Position numbers and translations under genes: made by a program. A DNA stretch of 64,000 nt from positions 24,426-88,425 of the forward strand of contig JAMLGR010000018.1 in the NCBI GenBank assembly GCA_023957775.1, in the 5' to 3' direction. The notes beneath the pieces are model-generated. The model was given only the letters and a program-made list of their open reading frames with translations. It did not search any database and was not told where the DNA came from. Positions 16,996-24,451 of the stretch are shown one piece after another; position 1 is the stretch's first letter; each line of letters begins with the position of its first letter. This DNA comes from Fimbriimonadaceae bacterium (GTDB lineage: Bacteria > Armatimonadota > Fimbriimonadia > Fimbriimonadales > Fimbriimonadaceae).

Positions 16996-17547
16996 TTAGT
17001 TCTGTTTCAAAACATCGTAGAGGAGCGTGTCGCGCAGCCGCGCGAGGCTGCCGGACACGGTTCCGTCGAGGACGTAGTTGCCGAAGGCGACTTTCACGCC
17101 TCCGAGCACTGAGGGATCGACTTTGAATTCGGGTTCGACTTTCTTGCCCGACTTGCTCGCGAACTTCTCGACGAGGGCTTTCTTCTCCGCGTCGCTCAGC
17201 TCGACGGAGGAGGTGAAGACGGCCCGCAGGGCCTGCTCGTGTTCGCGGCGCAGCCGCAAGAACTCGTCGTAGACGCCCTCCACCTCGCGTTCGCGGCGCT
17301 TGGCGATCATCAGGCGCAGGGCCTGCATCGTGAGGGCGGTGATCCGGTCGGAGAACAGCTTCTCGGCGATCTTCGCCCGCTCGTCGCGGGCGACGTTGGG
17401 GCTGAGTAAGAAGTTGCGGAACCGATCGTCGTTGGCGATCATGCCGGCGATGGCCGCCATATCGTCCTCCACGGCGGCCACCACGTCGTTCTTCAACGCG
17501 GTGTTGAAGAGCGCCTGGGCGTATCGTTTCGCGACGCGGTTGTCCAT
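16996..17547 (-). CDS. atpH: ATP synthase delta subunit (OSCP)
   Basis: A 183-residue peripheral-stalk protein connecting F1 to the b subunits. The start VAKRYAQALFNTALKND and the C-terminal VKVAFGNYVLDGTVSGSLAR match the family. It lies two bases after atpF and 21 bases before atpA. Confidence 0.95.
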   Translation of the reverse strand: MDNRVAKRYAQALFNTALKNDVVAAVEDDMAAIAGMIANDDRFRNFLLSPNVARDERAKIAEKLFSDRITALTMQALRLMIAKRREREVEGVYDEFLRLRREHEQALRAVFTSSVELSDAEKKALVEKFASKSGKKVEPEFKVDPSVLGGVKVAFGNYVLDGTVSGSLARLRDTLLYDVLKQN

Positions 17548-17549
17548 GC

Positions 17550-18167
17550 CTAGCTCGGCACCTCGACCTGGTCGATGAACTCCTGCACGAGCTTGCGGTT
17601 CGTGTCCGAGTCCACATTCTTGCCCAGGATGCGTTCGGTCGCTCCGAGCGTGAGGTGGGTGACGTGCAGCCGAACCTCGCTCAGCACCTTGTTCTTCTCT
17701 TGCTCGATCTCCTGGCGCGCCTTCTCGACCAGTTCGTCGGCTTTGGCCGACGCTTCGGCCATCAGCGTGGTGCGCAGGGTCTGCGCCTCGCGGATCTGAG
17801 TCTGGATCTGTTCGCGGGCCCGCGCTTCCGTGGACGCCAGGCGTTGCTCGTACTCGGACCGCATCGCATCCATCTTGGAACGGAGCTGTTCGGCCTCGGT
17901 GAAGGTCTTCTCAAGCTCGCTGTTGCGCTCGTTGATCGCCTCGCTCAGCGGCTTGACAAAGAAGATGTTGATGACCGGCAACAACACCAGCACCACGCCC
18001 ATTTGCGTGAGCATCTTGCCCAGATTGAAGTCGATCCCTTCAAGAAGCGGGGGAGCCGTGTCCTTGAAGACCGTGCCTCCAACCGCGACAAGCACAAGGC
18101 CCACGACGACCCAGATCAACGATCCGGGGCTGATGGCGCCGAGCTGAGTTCGCCTGCGAGTGATCAT
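17550..18167 (-). CDS. atpF: ATP synthase F0 b subunit, with an extra N-terminal hydrophobic segment
   Basis: Peripheral stalk subunit, 205 residues. The canonical membrane helix plus start of the stalk is at residues 55-80 (VVLVLLPVINIFFVKPLSEA), followed by a long charged coiled coil. Before it lies an additional hydrophobic stretch (LIWVVVGLVLVAVGGTVF, residues 17-34) not found in ordinary b subunits. No convincing ribosome site precedes ATG 18167. An internal ATG at 18014 would give a standard-length b subunit, so the true start is open. Confidence 0.88.
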   Translation of the reverse strand: MITRRRTQLGAISPGSLIWVVVGLVLVAVGGTVFKDTAPPLLEGIDFNLGKMLTQMGVVLVLLPVINIFFVKPLSEAINERNSELEKTFTEAEQLRSKMDAMRSEYEQRLASTEARAREQIQTQIREAQTLRTTLMAEASAKADELVEKARQEIEQEKNKVLSEVRLHVTHLTLGATERILGKNVDSDTNRKLVQEFIDQVEVPS

Positions 18168-18189
18168 GTTGTTACCGTGCGCGAGCGCG

Positions 18190-18516
18190 TTAGCGGACCG
18201 CGACCGTCTCCACCGGGGCGGAGGCGTTCGACGCCTGGGCGTTCTGGTCCATCGGGCGAACGATCGCCGCGGTGGGGGACGCGCCGGGCGCGGGGACCTT
18301 GGCGGCCATGCCGTTCATGACGACGAAGGTGAGAATGACGAGCGACTCGATCAGAGCGAGACCGAGAATCATCGCGCCCTGGATCTTTCCCGAAGCCTCT
18401 GGCTGTCGCGAAATACCGGAAACAGCACCGTTCGCGGCCATACCCTGGCCGATTCCGGCACCAAGAACTGCGAGGCCCATTCCAAGGCCGACGCCGAGAG
18501 CGACTGACATATCCAT
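18190..18516 (-). CDS. atpE: ATP synthase F0 c subunit with sodium-type ligand residues and extended tail
   Basis: Ring-forming rotor subunit. The two-helix hairpin with loop [10 protein letters not shown] is complete by about residue 75. Ion-site residues are Q24 ([10 protein letters not shown]), E57 and S58 ([10 protein letters not shown]), with the same 33-residue Q-to-E spacing as Q32/E65/S66 of the Ilyobacter sodium ring. Proton-type rings usually have Ala after the Glu. The Thr next to S66 in Ilyobacter is Leu here, so ion choice is uncertain. The last 35 or so residues ([18 protein letters not shown] onward) are a Pro/Ala-rich tail beyond the usual end. A strong AGGAGGAAGG ribosome site supports ATG 18516. 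Confidence 0.93.
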   Translation of the reverse strand: MDMSVALGVGLGMGLAVLGAGIGQGMAANGAVSGISRQPEASGKIQGAMILGLALIESLVILTFVVMNGMAAKVPAPGASPTAAIVRPMDQNAQASNASAPVETVAVR

Positions 18517-18581
18517 TTTGTTAGACCTTCCTCCTGTCTTCACCCCGCCTTCGCGGAGCAAAACCTACCGTAGCGTTCAAT

Positions 18582-19433
18582 TCAAGATGCGTGGACGAGA
18601 CGGGAATCGGCATGGCCGTCCCCATGGCCGTGCGCCTCTTCGTGGTGATCGTCGCCGTGCGCTGTGACGGTGGCGATGTACACGCAAGAGAGAAGCACGA
18701 AAACGAAAGCTTGGACCAAGGCAACCAAGAACTCGAGCGGGAAGATCACCGCACCCAGCGGCACGTGAAAGCCGCCGAGCGTCACCATGTTGTCGAGCGC
18801 GGCCTTGGCTGCGTGGCCCGCGGAAATGTTCCCGTAGAGACGTACCGAGAGCGAGAGCACCTTGATCGATTCGCTGATCAACTCGATCGCGAAGATGAGC
18901 GGCGTGACGACAAGGCCGATGACGCCCAGACTGGGTCCTGCAAAATGCTTCACGTGCAGCAGGAAGCCCATGATCGCGGCCATCACGACGCCGCGCCCCT
19001 TCTTGCGCTGCTCAACGTAGTTGCCTGCGATGCCTTCCCACTGGACGTAGCCCAATACGACCAGGGCCATCGCAACGTTGAGGCTCCAATCCGCGGTCGG
19101 GGTGTGGGGAAGGATCAGCCCCATCAAGTTGCCGAAATAGATGATCAGCCACAGCCCGAGAATGAACGGCACGTATTTGCGGCCGTGCGGCCCGATCACG
19201 CTCAGGCACATGTTCTCGACGAACAGGTAGGCCTGCTCGGCCATCAGGGTGAAGGGGTTCCGGAACACGCCTTTGCCGGTCATCCCCGACCGCGCCATCG
19301 CCAGCAAAGCAAAGATGACCGTGACGATCACGCCGCTGTAAACGAAGATGGGCCAACCGAGAGCGTGGTGAGCGCCTTCGCCTCCTTCGGCGGACGCAAA
19401 CATCATCGGTGCGAACTGAAACAGGCCGTCCAT
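18582..19433 (-). CDS. atpB: ATP synthase F0 a subunit
   Basis: Ion-channel stator subunit, 283 residues, with five to six membrane helices. The essential arginine is in KVLSLSVRLYGNISAGHAAK. The C-terminal tail is His-rich (HGDDHHEEAHGHGDGH). The start ATG 19433 overlaps the stop of the upstream atpI-like gene in an ATGA junction. A run of His near the C-terminus may bind metal or simply be a low-complexity tail. Confidence 0.95.
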   Translation of the reverse strand: MDGLFQFAPMMFASAEGGEGAHHALGWPIFVYSGVIVTVIFALLAMARSGMTGKGVFRNPFTLMAEQAYLFVENMCLSVIGPHGRKYVPFILGLWLIIYFGNLMGLILPHTPTADWSLNVAMALVVLGYVQWEGIAGNYVEQRKKGRGVVMAAIMGFLLHVKHFAGPSLGVIGLVVTPLIFAIELISESIKVLSLSVRLYGNISAGHAAKAALDNMVTLGGFHVPLGAVIFPLEFLVALVQAFVFVLLSCVYIATVTAHGDDHHEEAHGHGDGHADSRLVHAS

Positions 19434-19813
19434 CAGTAAAAAGGGCCTTCGCGGTGCATTCGAGAATCGAGGAGCGCCAGAAGGACCAGCACGGAGTATA
19501 CCAGCCCCAACCCTGCCAAAAAGCAAGCCATCGCGGAATCCCCAAGGCGGATCGCGAACGTGATCGCGACCCAGTAAAGCGGCAGCTTGATCAGAAACAC
19601 GACGGTGGCGAATCCGGCGAATCCGCTTGACGCCCCGCCTTTCTGTCCGACCAGCCACGCGAGAGCGGCGAACGATCCGATGCTGAACATCGCCAGCCCC
19701 GCCCCCAACGCGAAGCCCAAAGCCTGATCGCCCCTCGACAAAGCCGCGAGCACGAGGCTGGCGACAACGACCGCCGCGCCGCACAGGCCGAGAGTCCGAA
19801 GCGCCGGCCTCAC
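19433..19813 (-). CDS. atpI: ATP synthase subunit I-like membrane protein
   Basis: A 126-residue protein with four hydrophobic segments (LCGAAVVVASLVLAALS, LGFALGAGLAMFSIGSFAAL, FATVVFLIKLPLYWVAITFA, CFLAGLGLVYSVLVLLALLD). Size, topology and place before atpB fit AtpI, a small assembly or magnesium-related protein of F0. The likely start is GTG 19813, which overlaps the stop of the preceding gene in a GTGA junction. Sequence identity to known AtpI is not obvious by eye. Confidence 0.7.
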   Translation of the reverse strand: MRPALRTLGLCGAAVVVASLVLAALSRGDQALGFALGAGLAMFSIGSFAALAWLVGQKGGASSGFAGFATVVFLIKLPLYWVAITFAIRLGDSAMACFLAGLGLVYSVLVLLALLDSRMHREGPFY

Positions 19814-20283
19814 GGCCGGTTGGGGCCCTTGGTGATCATCACCACGACCGCGAGGAACCCGGCGAAGAGCCCGATCACCGTGCCCCACGTCTGCCACTGG
19901 TTGCCGCCAGATCCCTGATCGACGAAGTAACCGATCAGCCAGCCTGCGATGAGGGGTCCGACGAACAGATAGGCCAGGCCGATCCCGAACGCAACACCAC
20001 GGTACGACTCGCGATCCGACCGCGTGGGATCGCCCTTGCGCGGCTTGCGTTTGTACTCCCACTCGGGTGGCTCTGGCATCGCACCGGACCGCAGTTGGCG
20101 GCTTTTGTCCTCAATCTCCTTGAGTCGGGCGTCGAATTCGTCGTCTGGATCCGCAGCCGCGCTTGGGGCTCCCGAGCCATGGTCCGCGCCGAGCAGCCGG
20201 TCCGCGGCCTCTTGCGCGGCCTTCTCGATCGCATCGAGATCGGGCTCGTCGTCGTCCGAACGGTGAGGGGCGTCGTCCGCCAT
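19810..20283 (-). CDS. atpZ: AtpZ/AtpQ-like F0 accessory protein
   Basis: A 157-residue protein: an acidic 95-residue N-terminal part with EFDARLKEIEDKSRQLRSG, then two membrane helices (FGIGLAYLFVGPLIAGWLIG and TWGTVIGLFAGFLAVVVMIT) separated by YFVDQGSGGNQW. The helix pair with a G.L.D loop is typical of the AtpZ (ATPase gene 1) family leading atp operons. It is the first gene of the unit, divergent from recG with 20 bases between the starts. TACCTT lies six bases upstream of the ATG. Confidence 0.75.
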   Translation of the reverse strand: MADDAPHRSDDDEPDLDAIEKAAQEAADRLLGADHGSGAPSAAADPDDEFDARLKEIEDKSRQLRSGAMPEPPEWEYKRKPRKGDPTRSDRESYRGVAFGIGLAYLFVGPLIAGWLIGYFVDQGSGGNQWQTWGTVIGLFAGFLAVVVMITKGPNRP

Positions 20284-20303
20284 ACTCACAAGGTACCGCA
20301 CGT

Positions 20304-22409
20304 ATGTCTGCACCTGGTTCCGGATTCGCAACACGATCGCTTCAGACCGACGCCCAGTTCCTCAAGGGCGTCGGACCCCGTCTGGCGCCGCTCCTCGCCA
20401 AGGCGGGACTGCGCACGGTGTACGACGTGCTGCTCCACCTCCCCCGACGGTACGAAGACCGCACCAACCTCCCGCCCATCCGCAACCTGCGGCCCGGCCA
20501 GTTCGCCACGATCCGGGGCACCGTCTCGGACTTCGAGGGCCGCTCCGCGCGACGCGGCGGGGTCGTCGTGCTCAAAGCCCTCGTGGGAGACGCCACCGGA
20601 ACGGCGACCCTCGTCTGGTTCAACCAGCCTTGGATCACGAAACGCCTCGCGGGCTACGACGGCGAGATCATCGCGTACGGGCTGGTCAAGGAGGGAACGT
20701 ACGGCTGCGAAATCCACTCCCCCGAGTTCGAGCTGCTGGGTGACGACGACGACCCGGACGCGTTTGCCAAGATCGTCCCCGTCTACCCGCTCGTCGAGGG
20801 GTTGCAGCAGTTCGTCGTGCGCCGCGCGGTGGATGCGGCCCTCGAGGGCTACCTCGGCTTCGTGGAGGACCCCCTTCCCGAGGAGTTCCGCCGCCGCCAC
20901 AAGCTGCAGAAGCTCCAGTGGGCGATCCGCCAGGTGCACCATCCCGAAAGCGAGGAGTTTCGCCTCAAGGCGCGCAAGCGCCTGGTGTTCGACGAGTTCT
21001 TCCACCACCAGGTGGGATTGGCCATGCGCCGCGCTGAAACCCAGCTCGAACGCGGGATCGCCTTCGGCCTGGCCGATGTCCCGGACCTGAAGGCCCAAGT
21101 GCACCAGATGTTCCCGTTCGAGCTGACCGGCGCCCAAAGCCGCGTGGTGGAGGAGATCTGGAGCGACATGGCCTCGCCGCATCCGATGAACCGGCTCGTG
21201 CAGGGGGACGTCGGCTCGGGCAAGACCGCCGTGGCCGCGGCGGCCCTGCTGGCCGCCATCCGGTGCGGCTTCCAAGGCGCGCTGATGGCCCCGACCGAAA
21301 TCCTCGCCGAACAGCACTGCGCGCACCTGCACCGACTTCTGGATCCCCTGGGGGTCCGCACGGCGTTGCTCGTCGGCAAGCAGACGCCGACCCAAAAGAA
21401 GAAGGCCGCGGCAGCCGTTGCGAAGGGCGAAGCCGACCTCGCGATCGGGACGCACGCGCTGATCCAAGAGGGCGTCGAGTTCCAGCGGCTGGGGCTGGTC
21501 GTGATCGACGAGCAGCACCGGTTCGGCGTGCTGCAGCGGCTCGCCCTGCGCGAAAAGGCGCTCGGCAACCCCGATGTGCTCGTGATGACCGCGACGCCCA
21601 TCCCGCGGACGCTCACGATGACCCTCTACGGAGACCTCGAGCTGTCCGTCATCGACGAGATGCCGCCAGGCCGGCAGCCGATCAAGACGTGGTGGAAGCT
21701 GCCGCACGAACGGCCTTCGGTGTACGACGCGGTGCGCAAGCTCGTGTCGGAAGGGCGGCAGGCCTATATCGTGTGCCCCATGGTGAGCGAGGGCGAGAAG
21801 ATGCTGGCCCAAGCCGCCGAAGAGCTCTACGCGCGCCTCTCGCAGAAGGAGTTCCCCGACCTTCGGGTGGGGCTGCTGCACGGCCAGCTCAAGGTCTCCG
21901 AGAAGGAGGCGGCCATGGACCGCTTCCGCGCTGGCGAGATCGATGTGCTGGTGAGCACCACGGTGATCGAAGTGGGCGTGGACGTGCCGAACGCCACGAT
22001 CATGGTGGTGGAGGACGCGAACCGGTTTGGCCTGAGCCAGCTTCACCAACTGCGCGGCCGCGTCGGCCGCGGCTCGGAGCAGAGCTTCTGCGTGCTCGTC
22101 GCGGACGCGAAGACCGACGATGCGCGCGAGCGGATGGACGCGCTTGTGGGAACGAGCGACGGGTTCAAGATCGCGGAGACGGACCTGCGGCTTCGAGGCC
22201 CGGGCGAGATCGCCGGCACGCGCCAGAGCGGCAACCTCGATTTCAAGATTGCGGACCTGGTGCAGGACGGCGTGCTCCTCGAGGCCGCGCGCCAGGCGGC
22301 GATGGAGCTGATCGCCGAGGATCCCGGGCTGAAGAGGCCGGAGCATGCGAAGATTCGGGAGCGCGCCTTGCGCCAGCCCGGCGAGGTCGCGGTGATCGCG
22401 TCGTCGTAG
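20304..22409 (+). CDS. recG: ATP-dependent DNA helicase RecG
   Basis: Branch-migration helicase that rewinds stalled replication forks, 701 residues. The N-terminal wedge domain (FLKGVGPRLAPLLAKAG, LLHLPRRYEDR) is followed by an OB fold, then superfamily 2 motifs: GDVGSGKTAVAAAALL (Walker A), VIDEQHRFGVLQ (DEQH box), TATPIPRTLTMTLYGDL, and the C-terminal VNFGLSQLHQLRGRVGRG-type motif VI (FGLSQLHQLRGRVGRGSEQS). ATG 20304 gives the standard N-terminus and is divergent from the atp genes. Confidence 0.97.
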   Translation: MSAPGSGFATRSLQTDAQFLKGVGPRLAPLLAKAGLRTVYDVLLHLPRRYEDRTNLPPIRNLRPGQFATIRGTVSDFEGRSARRGGVVVLKALVGDATGTATLVWFNQPWITKRLAGYDGEIIAYGLVKEGTYGCEIHSPEFELLGDDDDPDAFAKIVPVYPLVEGLQQFVVRRAVDAALEGYLGFVEDPLPEEFRRRHKLQKLQWAIRQVHHPESEEFRLKARKRLVFDEFFHHQVGLAMRRAETQLERGIAFGLADVPDLKAQVHQMFPFELTGAQSRVVEEIWSDMASPHPMNRLVQGDVGSGKTAVAAAALLAAIRCGFQGALMAPTEILAEQHCAHLHRLLDPLGVRTALLVGKQTPTQKKKAAAAVAKGEADLAIGTHALIQEGVEFQRLGLVVIDEQHRFGVLQRLALREKALGNPDVLVMTATPIPRTLTMTLYGDLELSVIDEMPPGRQPIKTWWKLPHERPSVYDAVRKLVSEGRQAYIVCPMVSEGEKMLAQAAEELYARLSQKEFPDLRVGLLHGQLKVSEKEAAMDRFRAGEIDVLVSTTVIEVGVDVPNATIMVVEDANRFGLSQLHQLRGRVGRGSEQSFCVLVADAKTDDARERMDALVGTSDGFKIAETDLRLRGPGEIAGTRQSGNLDFKIADLVQDGVLLEAARQAAMELIAEDPGLKRPEHAKIRERALRQPGEVAVIASS

Positions 22410-22421
22410 AAGAAGCTGCCG

Positions 22422-22745
22422 ATGCAGATTCCCGAAATCACCCCCCAAGAACTGAAGGCCGAACTCGCAGGCCCCACACCCCCAGTCCTGGTCGACGTGC
22501 GCGAGCCCTTCGAACTGGAGATCGCGAGGCTGGACCCCCACGTGCTGATTCCCATGGGGGAATTTGTCGAGCGGATGGGGGAGTTGGGCACCGAGGACGA
22601 CTTGGTCATCGTGTGCCGTTCGGGCTCGCGCAGCGCCCGGGTGACCGCGTTCCTGCTCCAGCAGGGCTATCGGCGGGTCCGAAACCTCGCGGGCGGCGTC
22701 TTGCGATGGTCTCGGGACGTCGACCCCACCATGCGACGCTACTGA
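22422..22745 (+). CDS. Rhodanese-domain protein (GlpE/PspE-like)
   Basis: A 107-residue single rhodanese domain. Conserved points are LVDVREPFELEIA, PMGEF and the active-site loop VIVCRSGSRSARV with the catalytic Cys. It could transfer sulfur from thiosulfate to a thiol acceptor in the cytoplasm. It begins 12 bases after recG, so it is probably co-transcribed, without an evident functional link. Confidence 0.88.
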   Translation: MQIPEITPQELKAELAGPTPPVLVDVREPFELEIARLDPHVLIPMGEFVERMGELGTEDDLVIVCRSGSRSARVTAFLLQQGYRRVRNLAGGVLRWSRDVDPTMRRY

Positions 22746-22833
22746 TCGTGGTTTGTGGTTGGTGGTTTGTGGTTGTGGTTGTGGTTGAAGCCCCTCGCCC
22801 CTCCCCCTTCCGAGGGGCAGGGGGTGAGGGGAC
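22746..22833 (+). repeat. GGTTTGN-type repeat followed by a C-rich/G-rich palindrome
   Basis: From 22746 to about 22788 the sequence is built of GGTTTGT, GGTTGGT, GGTTTGT, GGTTGT and GGTTGT units. It runs into a palindrome in which CCCCTCGCCCCTCCCCC is answered by AGGGGCAGGGGGTGAGGGG around TTCCG. The G-runs could form quadruplexes. It lies between the rhodanese gene and the next plus-strand gene. Confidence 0.7.
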
Positions 22834-22839
22834 TGCCGG

Positions 22840-22845
22840 TACTCT
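22840..22845 (+). promoter_or_regulatory. -10-like box TACTCT, leaderless-type
   Basis: TACTCT ends six bases before ATG 22852. The match to TATAAT is modest (4 of 6) but the spacing equals that at the other leaderless-type starts. Confidence 0.35.
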
Positions 22846-22851
22846 TGTTGA

Positions 22852-23223
22852 ATGTCCGACTCGCCTCAGGACTCGCGACAACTCCCGCTGACGTTCATTC
22901 TGCTGATCACCGCAGCCCATCTCCTTCTGGCCTCGGTGGGTCTTCACTGGTGGATGCCACAAGTGAGAAGTGTGTTCGTCGATCTGGGCATCTCCCCCAC
23001 GCCGACCATGGAGTTCGTCCTGTCGGGTCGGCTCGCACTCCTTGCGCTAGGTGCCAATGGATTACTGGCAGTCATCAGTGTGTGGAGGCGGACACCTCTC
23101 ACGGCGATTTTTGGCATCAGTGCCGTTGTCTTCTTTCACTTAGCGGTCACGTTTGTGGTCCTCTCGAGGCCAGCAATCACCCTGGTGGAACATCTGTCAT
23201 CCGGTGGTGCGGGTGGCTCTTGA
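22852..23223 (+). CDS. Small membrane protein of unknown function
   Basis: A 123-residue protein with three hydrophobic segments (LTFILLITAAHLLLASVGL, LALLALGANGLLAVISVW, IFGISAVVFFHLAVTFVVL). I do not recognise the family. Its last 88 bases overlap the end of the convergent gene 23136-23867, so one of the two may end earlier than predicted. Confidence 0.5.
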   Translation: MSDSPQDSRQLPLTFILLITAAHLLLASVGLHWWMPQVRSVFVDLGISPTPTMEFVLSGRLALLALGANGLLAVISVWRRTPLTAIFGISAVVFFHLAVTFVVLSRPAITLVEHLSSGGAGGS

Positions 23224-23867
23224 TGACCTGGGGAAATCCACACAAAGTCCTTCTCGCCAATCCCTCCGCCAGAATTCGGCACCAAACGCTTTCGTTCCCG
23301 CTTCAGCTCGAATCCCCTGGCGCCGACACGGTATTCGCTCACCTGCTCAGTGCGGCTGAATAACTTCCCGCGAATGCGGGTTTCGCTTTGTACGCCTCCC
23401 ACCCACCGGTCGTACAGAGTCAACTCGTCCACCAACCCATCGGAACGGTGAAGAGCGACGACGTTCTTCCACTCGTCGCGCCGGGACAGGACGAGCGGCT
23501 CGGTTTCGCCCTCGCCGACAACCCACAAGAGCGTACGAGACCAATTGGGAACCGGAACATCGATTAGGAGGAGGCGCTGGCCCGACACGACCGGAAACGC
23601 CAACGCGGACGACTGGGCAACGAAGCTTGGCAGCGACGCGGCAATGACCAGATCCGGCATCCTTTCGCTGAGGCCATCGATCCGAGCCTCCCACAAGAGG
23701 GCGTCGTTCCGACGCACGGCGACGGTCGTGAAGACCTGCAAGGCCTCCGAAATGCTCACGCGCACCACCGCGCTCCATCGAGCGCCCCCGTGGTCCAGCC
23801 ATGAGAAGGGGAACGTCGCAACAGGGAAAGAAGTGAGCCAGGGAAGCAAAGCCAGAATCCCGAGCAT
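23136..23867 (-). CDS. Secreted protein of unknown function
   Basis: A 243-residue protein with a hydrophobic signal-like N-terminus (MLGILALLPWLTSFPVATF) and an otherwise soluble, Trp/Arg-rich body (GQRLLLIDVPVPNWSRTLLW, WKNVVALHRSDGLVDELTLY). No family recognised. ATG 23867 was chosen because the signal-like segment follows it. It lies eight bases downstream of the gpx stop on the same strand, so it may be its operon partner. It overlaps its convergent neighbour by 88 bases. Confidence 0.5.
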   Translation of the reverse strand: MLGILALLPWLTSFPVATFPFSWLDHGGARWSAVVRVSISEALQVFTTVAVRRNDALLWEARIDGLSERMPDLVIAASLPSFVAQSSALAFPVVSGQRLLLIDVPVPNWSRTLLWVVGEGETEPLVLSRRDEWKNVVALHRSDGLVDELTLYDRWVGGVQSETRIRGKLFSRTEQVSEYRVGARGFELKRERKRLVPNSGGGIGEKDFVWISPGHQEPPAPPDDRCSTRVIAGLERTTNVTAK

Positions 23868-23875
23868 CGGCCGAC

Positions 23876-24409
23876 CTATTTCTTCGCCAACGCTTGGTTG
23901 ATCCTCTCCAAGACTTCGGGAGCGTCGGGCTGGGTCTTGGCGGGGAATCGGGCCATCACCTTGCCGTCTCTCCCGATCAGGAACTTGGCGAAGTTCCAGT
24001 CGATATCGGTCTCCACGCCGTCGTTGTCCAGCAGCCACTGGTAGAGGGGTGCGATCCCCTCGCCCTTCACCACGATCTTGGCGAACATGGGGAACGTCAC
24101 CTTGTAGGTCTCGGTGCAGAACTGATAGATCTCGGCGTTCGTGCCCGGTTCCTGGCGGTTGAAATCGTTGGCGGGGAAGCCCAGCACCGCGAACCCCTTT
24201 GCCTTGTTCTTGCGGTACAGCGCCTCGAGGCCGGCGTACTGCGGCGTGTTGCCGCACTTGCTGGCCACGTTGACGACGAGCAGCACCTGCCCCTTGAAGC
24301 GCGCCAACGGCACGGGTTTGCCGTCGATGCCGTTCATCGTGAAGTCGTAGATGGTCGCGGGACCGGTCAGGAGGGTCGAAGCGAGGACGGTGAGTGCGAG
24401 GATGGACAT
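23876..24409 (-). CDS. Glutathione peroxidase family, exported
   Basis: A 177-residue thioredoxin-fold peroxidase. The Cys-containing motif is VNVASKCGNTPQYAGLEALY, followed by VLGFPANDFNRQEPGT and the Trp motif WNFAKFLIG, the Cys/Gln/Trp triad of the family. The cysteine form (not selenocysteine) generally uses thioredoxin as reductant. A short hydrophobic N-terminus (ILALTVLASTLLTGPAT) suggests export. A TTGTCGTT heptad repeat lies just upstream of the ATG. Confidence 0.9.
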   Translation of the reverse strand: MSILALTVLASTLLTGPATIYDFTMNGIDGKPVPLARFKGQVLLVVNVASKCGNTPQYAGLEALYRKNKAKGFAVLGFPANDFNRQEPGTNAEIYQFCTETYKVTFPMFAKIVVKGEGIAPLYQWLLDNDGVETDIDWNFAKFLIGRDGKVMARFPAKTQPDAPEVLERINQALAKK

Positions 24410-24410
24410 A

Positions 24411-24443
24411 GTCGTTGGTCGTTCTTCGTTTGTCGTTTGTCGG
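24411..24443 (+). repeat. 7-bp tandem repeat, GTCGTTN family
   Basis: GTCGTTG, GTCGTTC, TTCGTTT, GTCGTTT, GTCGGGG, in the intergenic gap upstream of gpx and downstream of the M20 peptidase. It belongs to the same family as 4689, 13907 and 36036. Confidence 0.75.
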
Positions 24444-24451
24444 GGGAGGGA

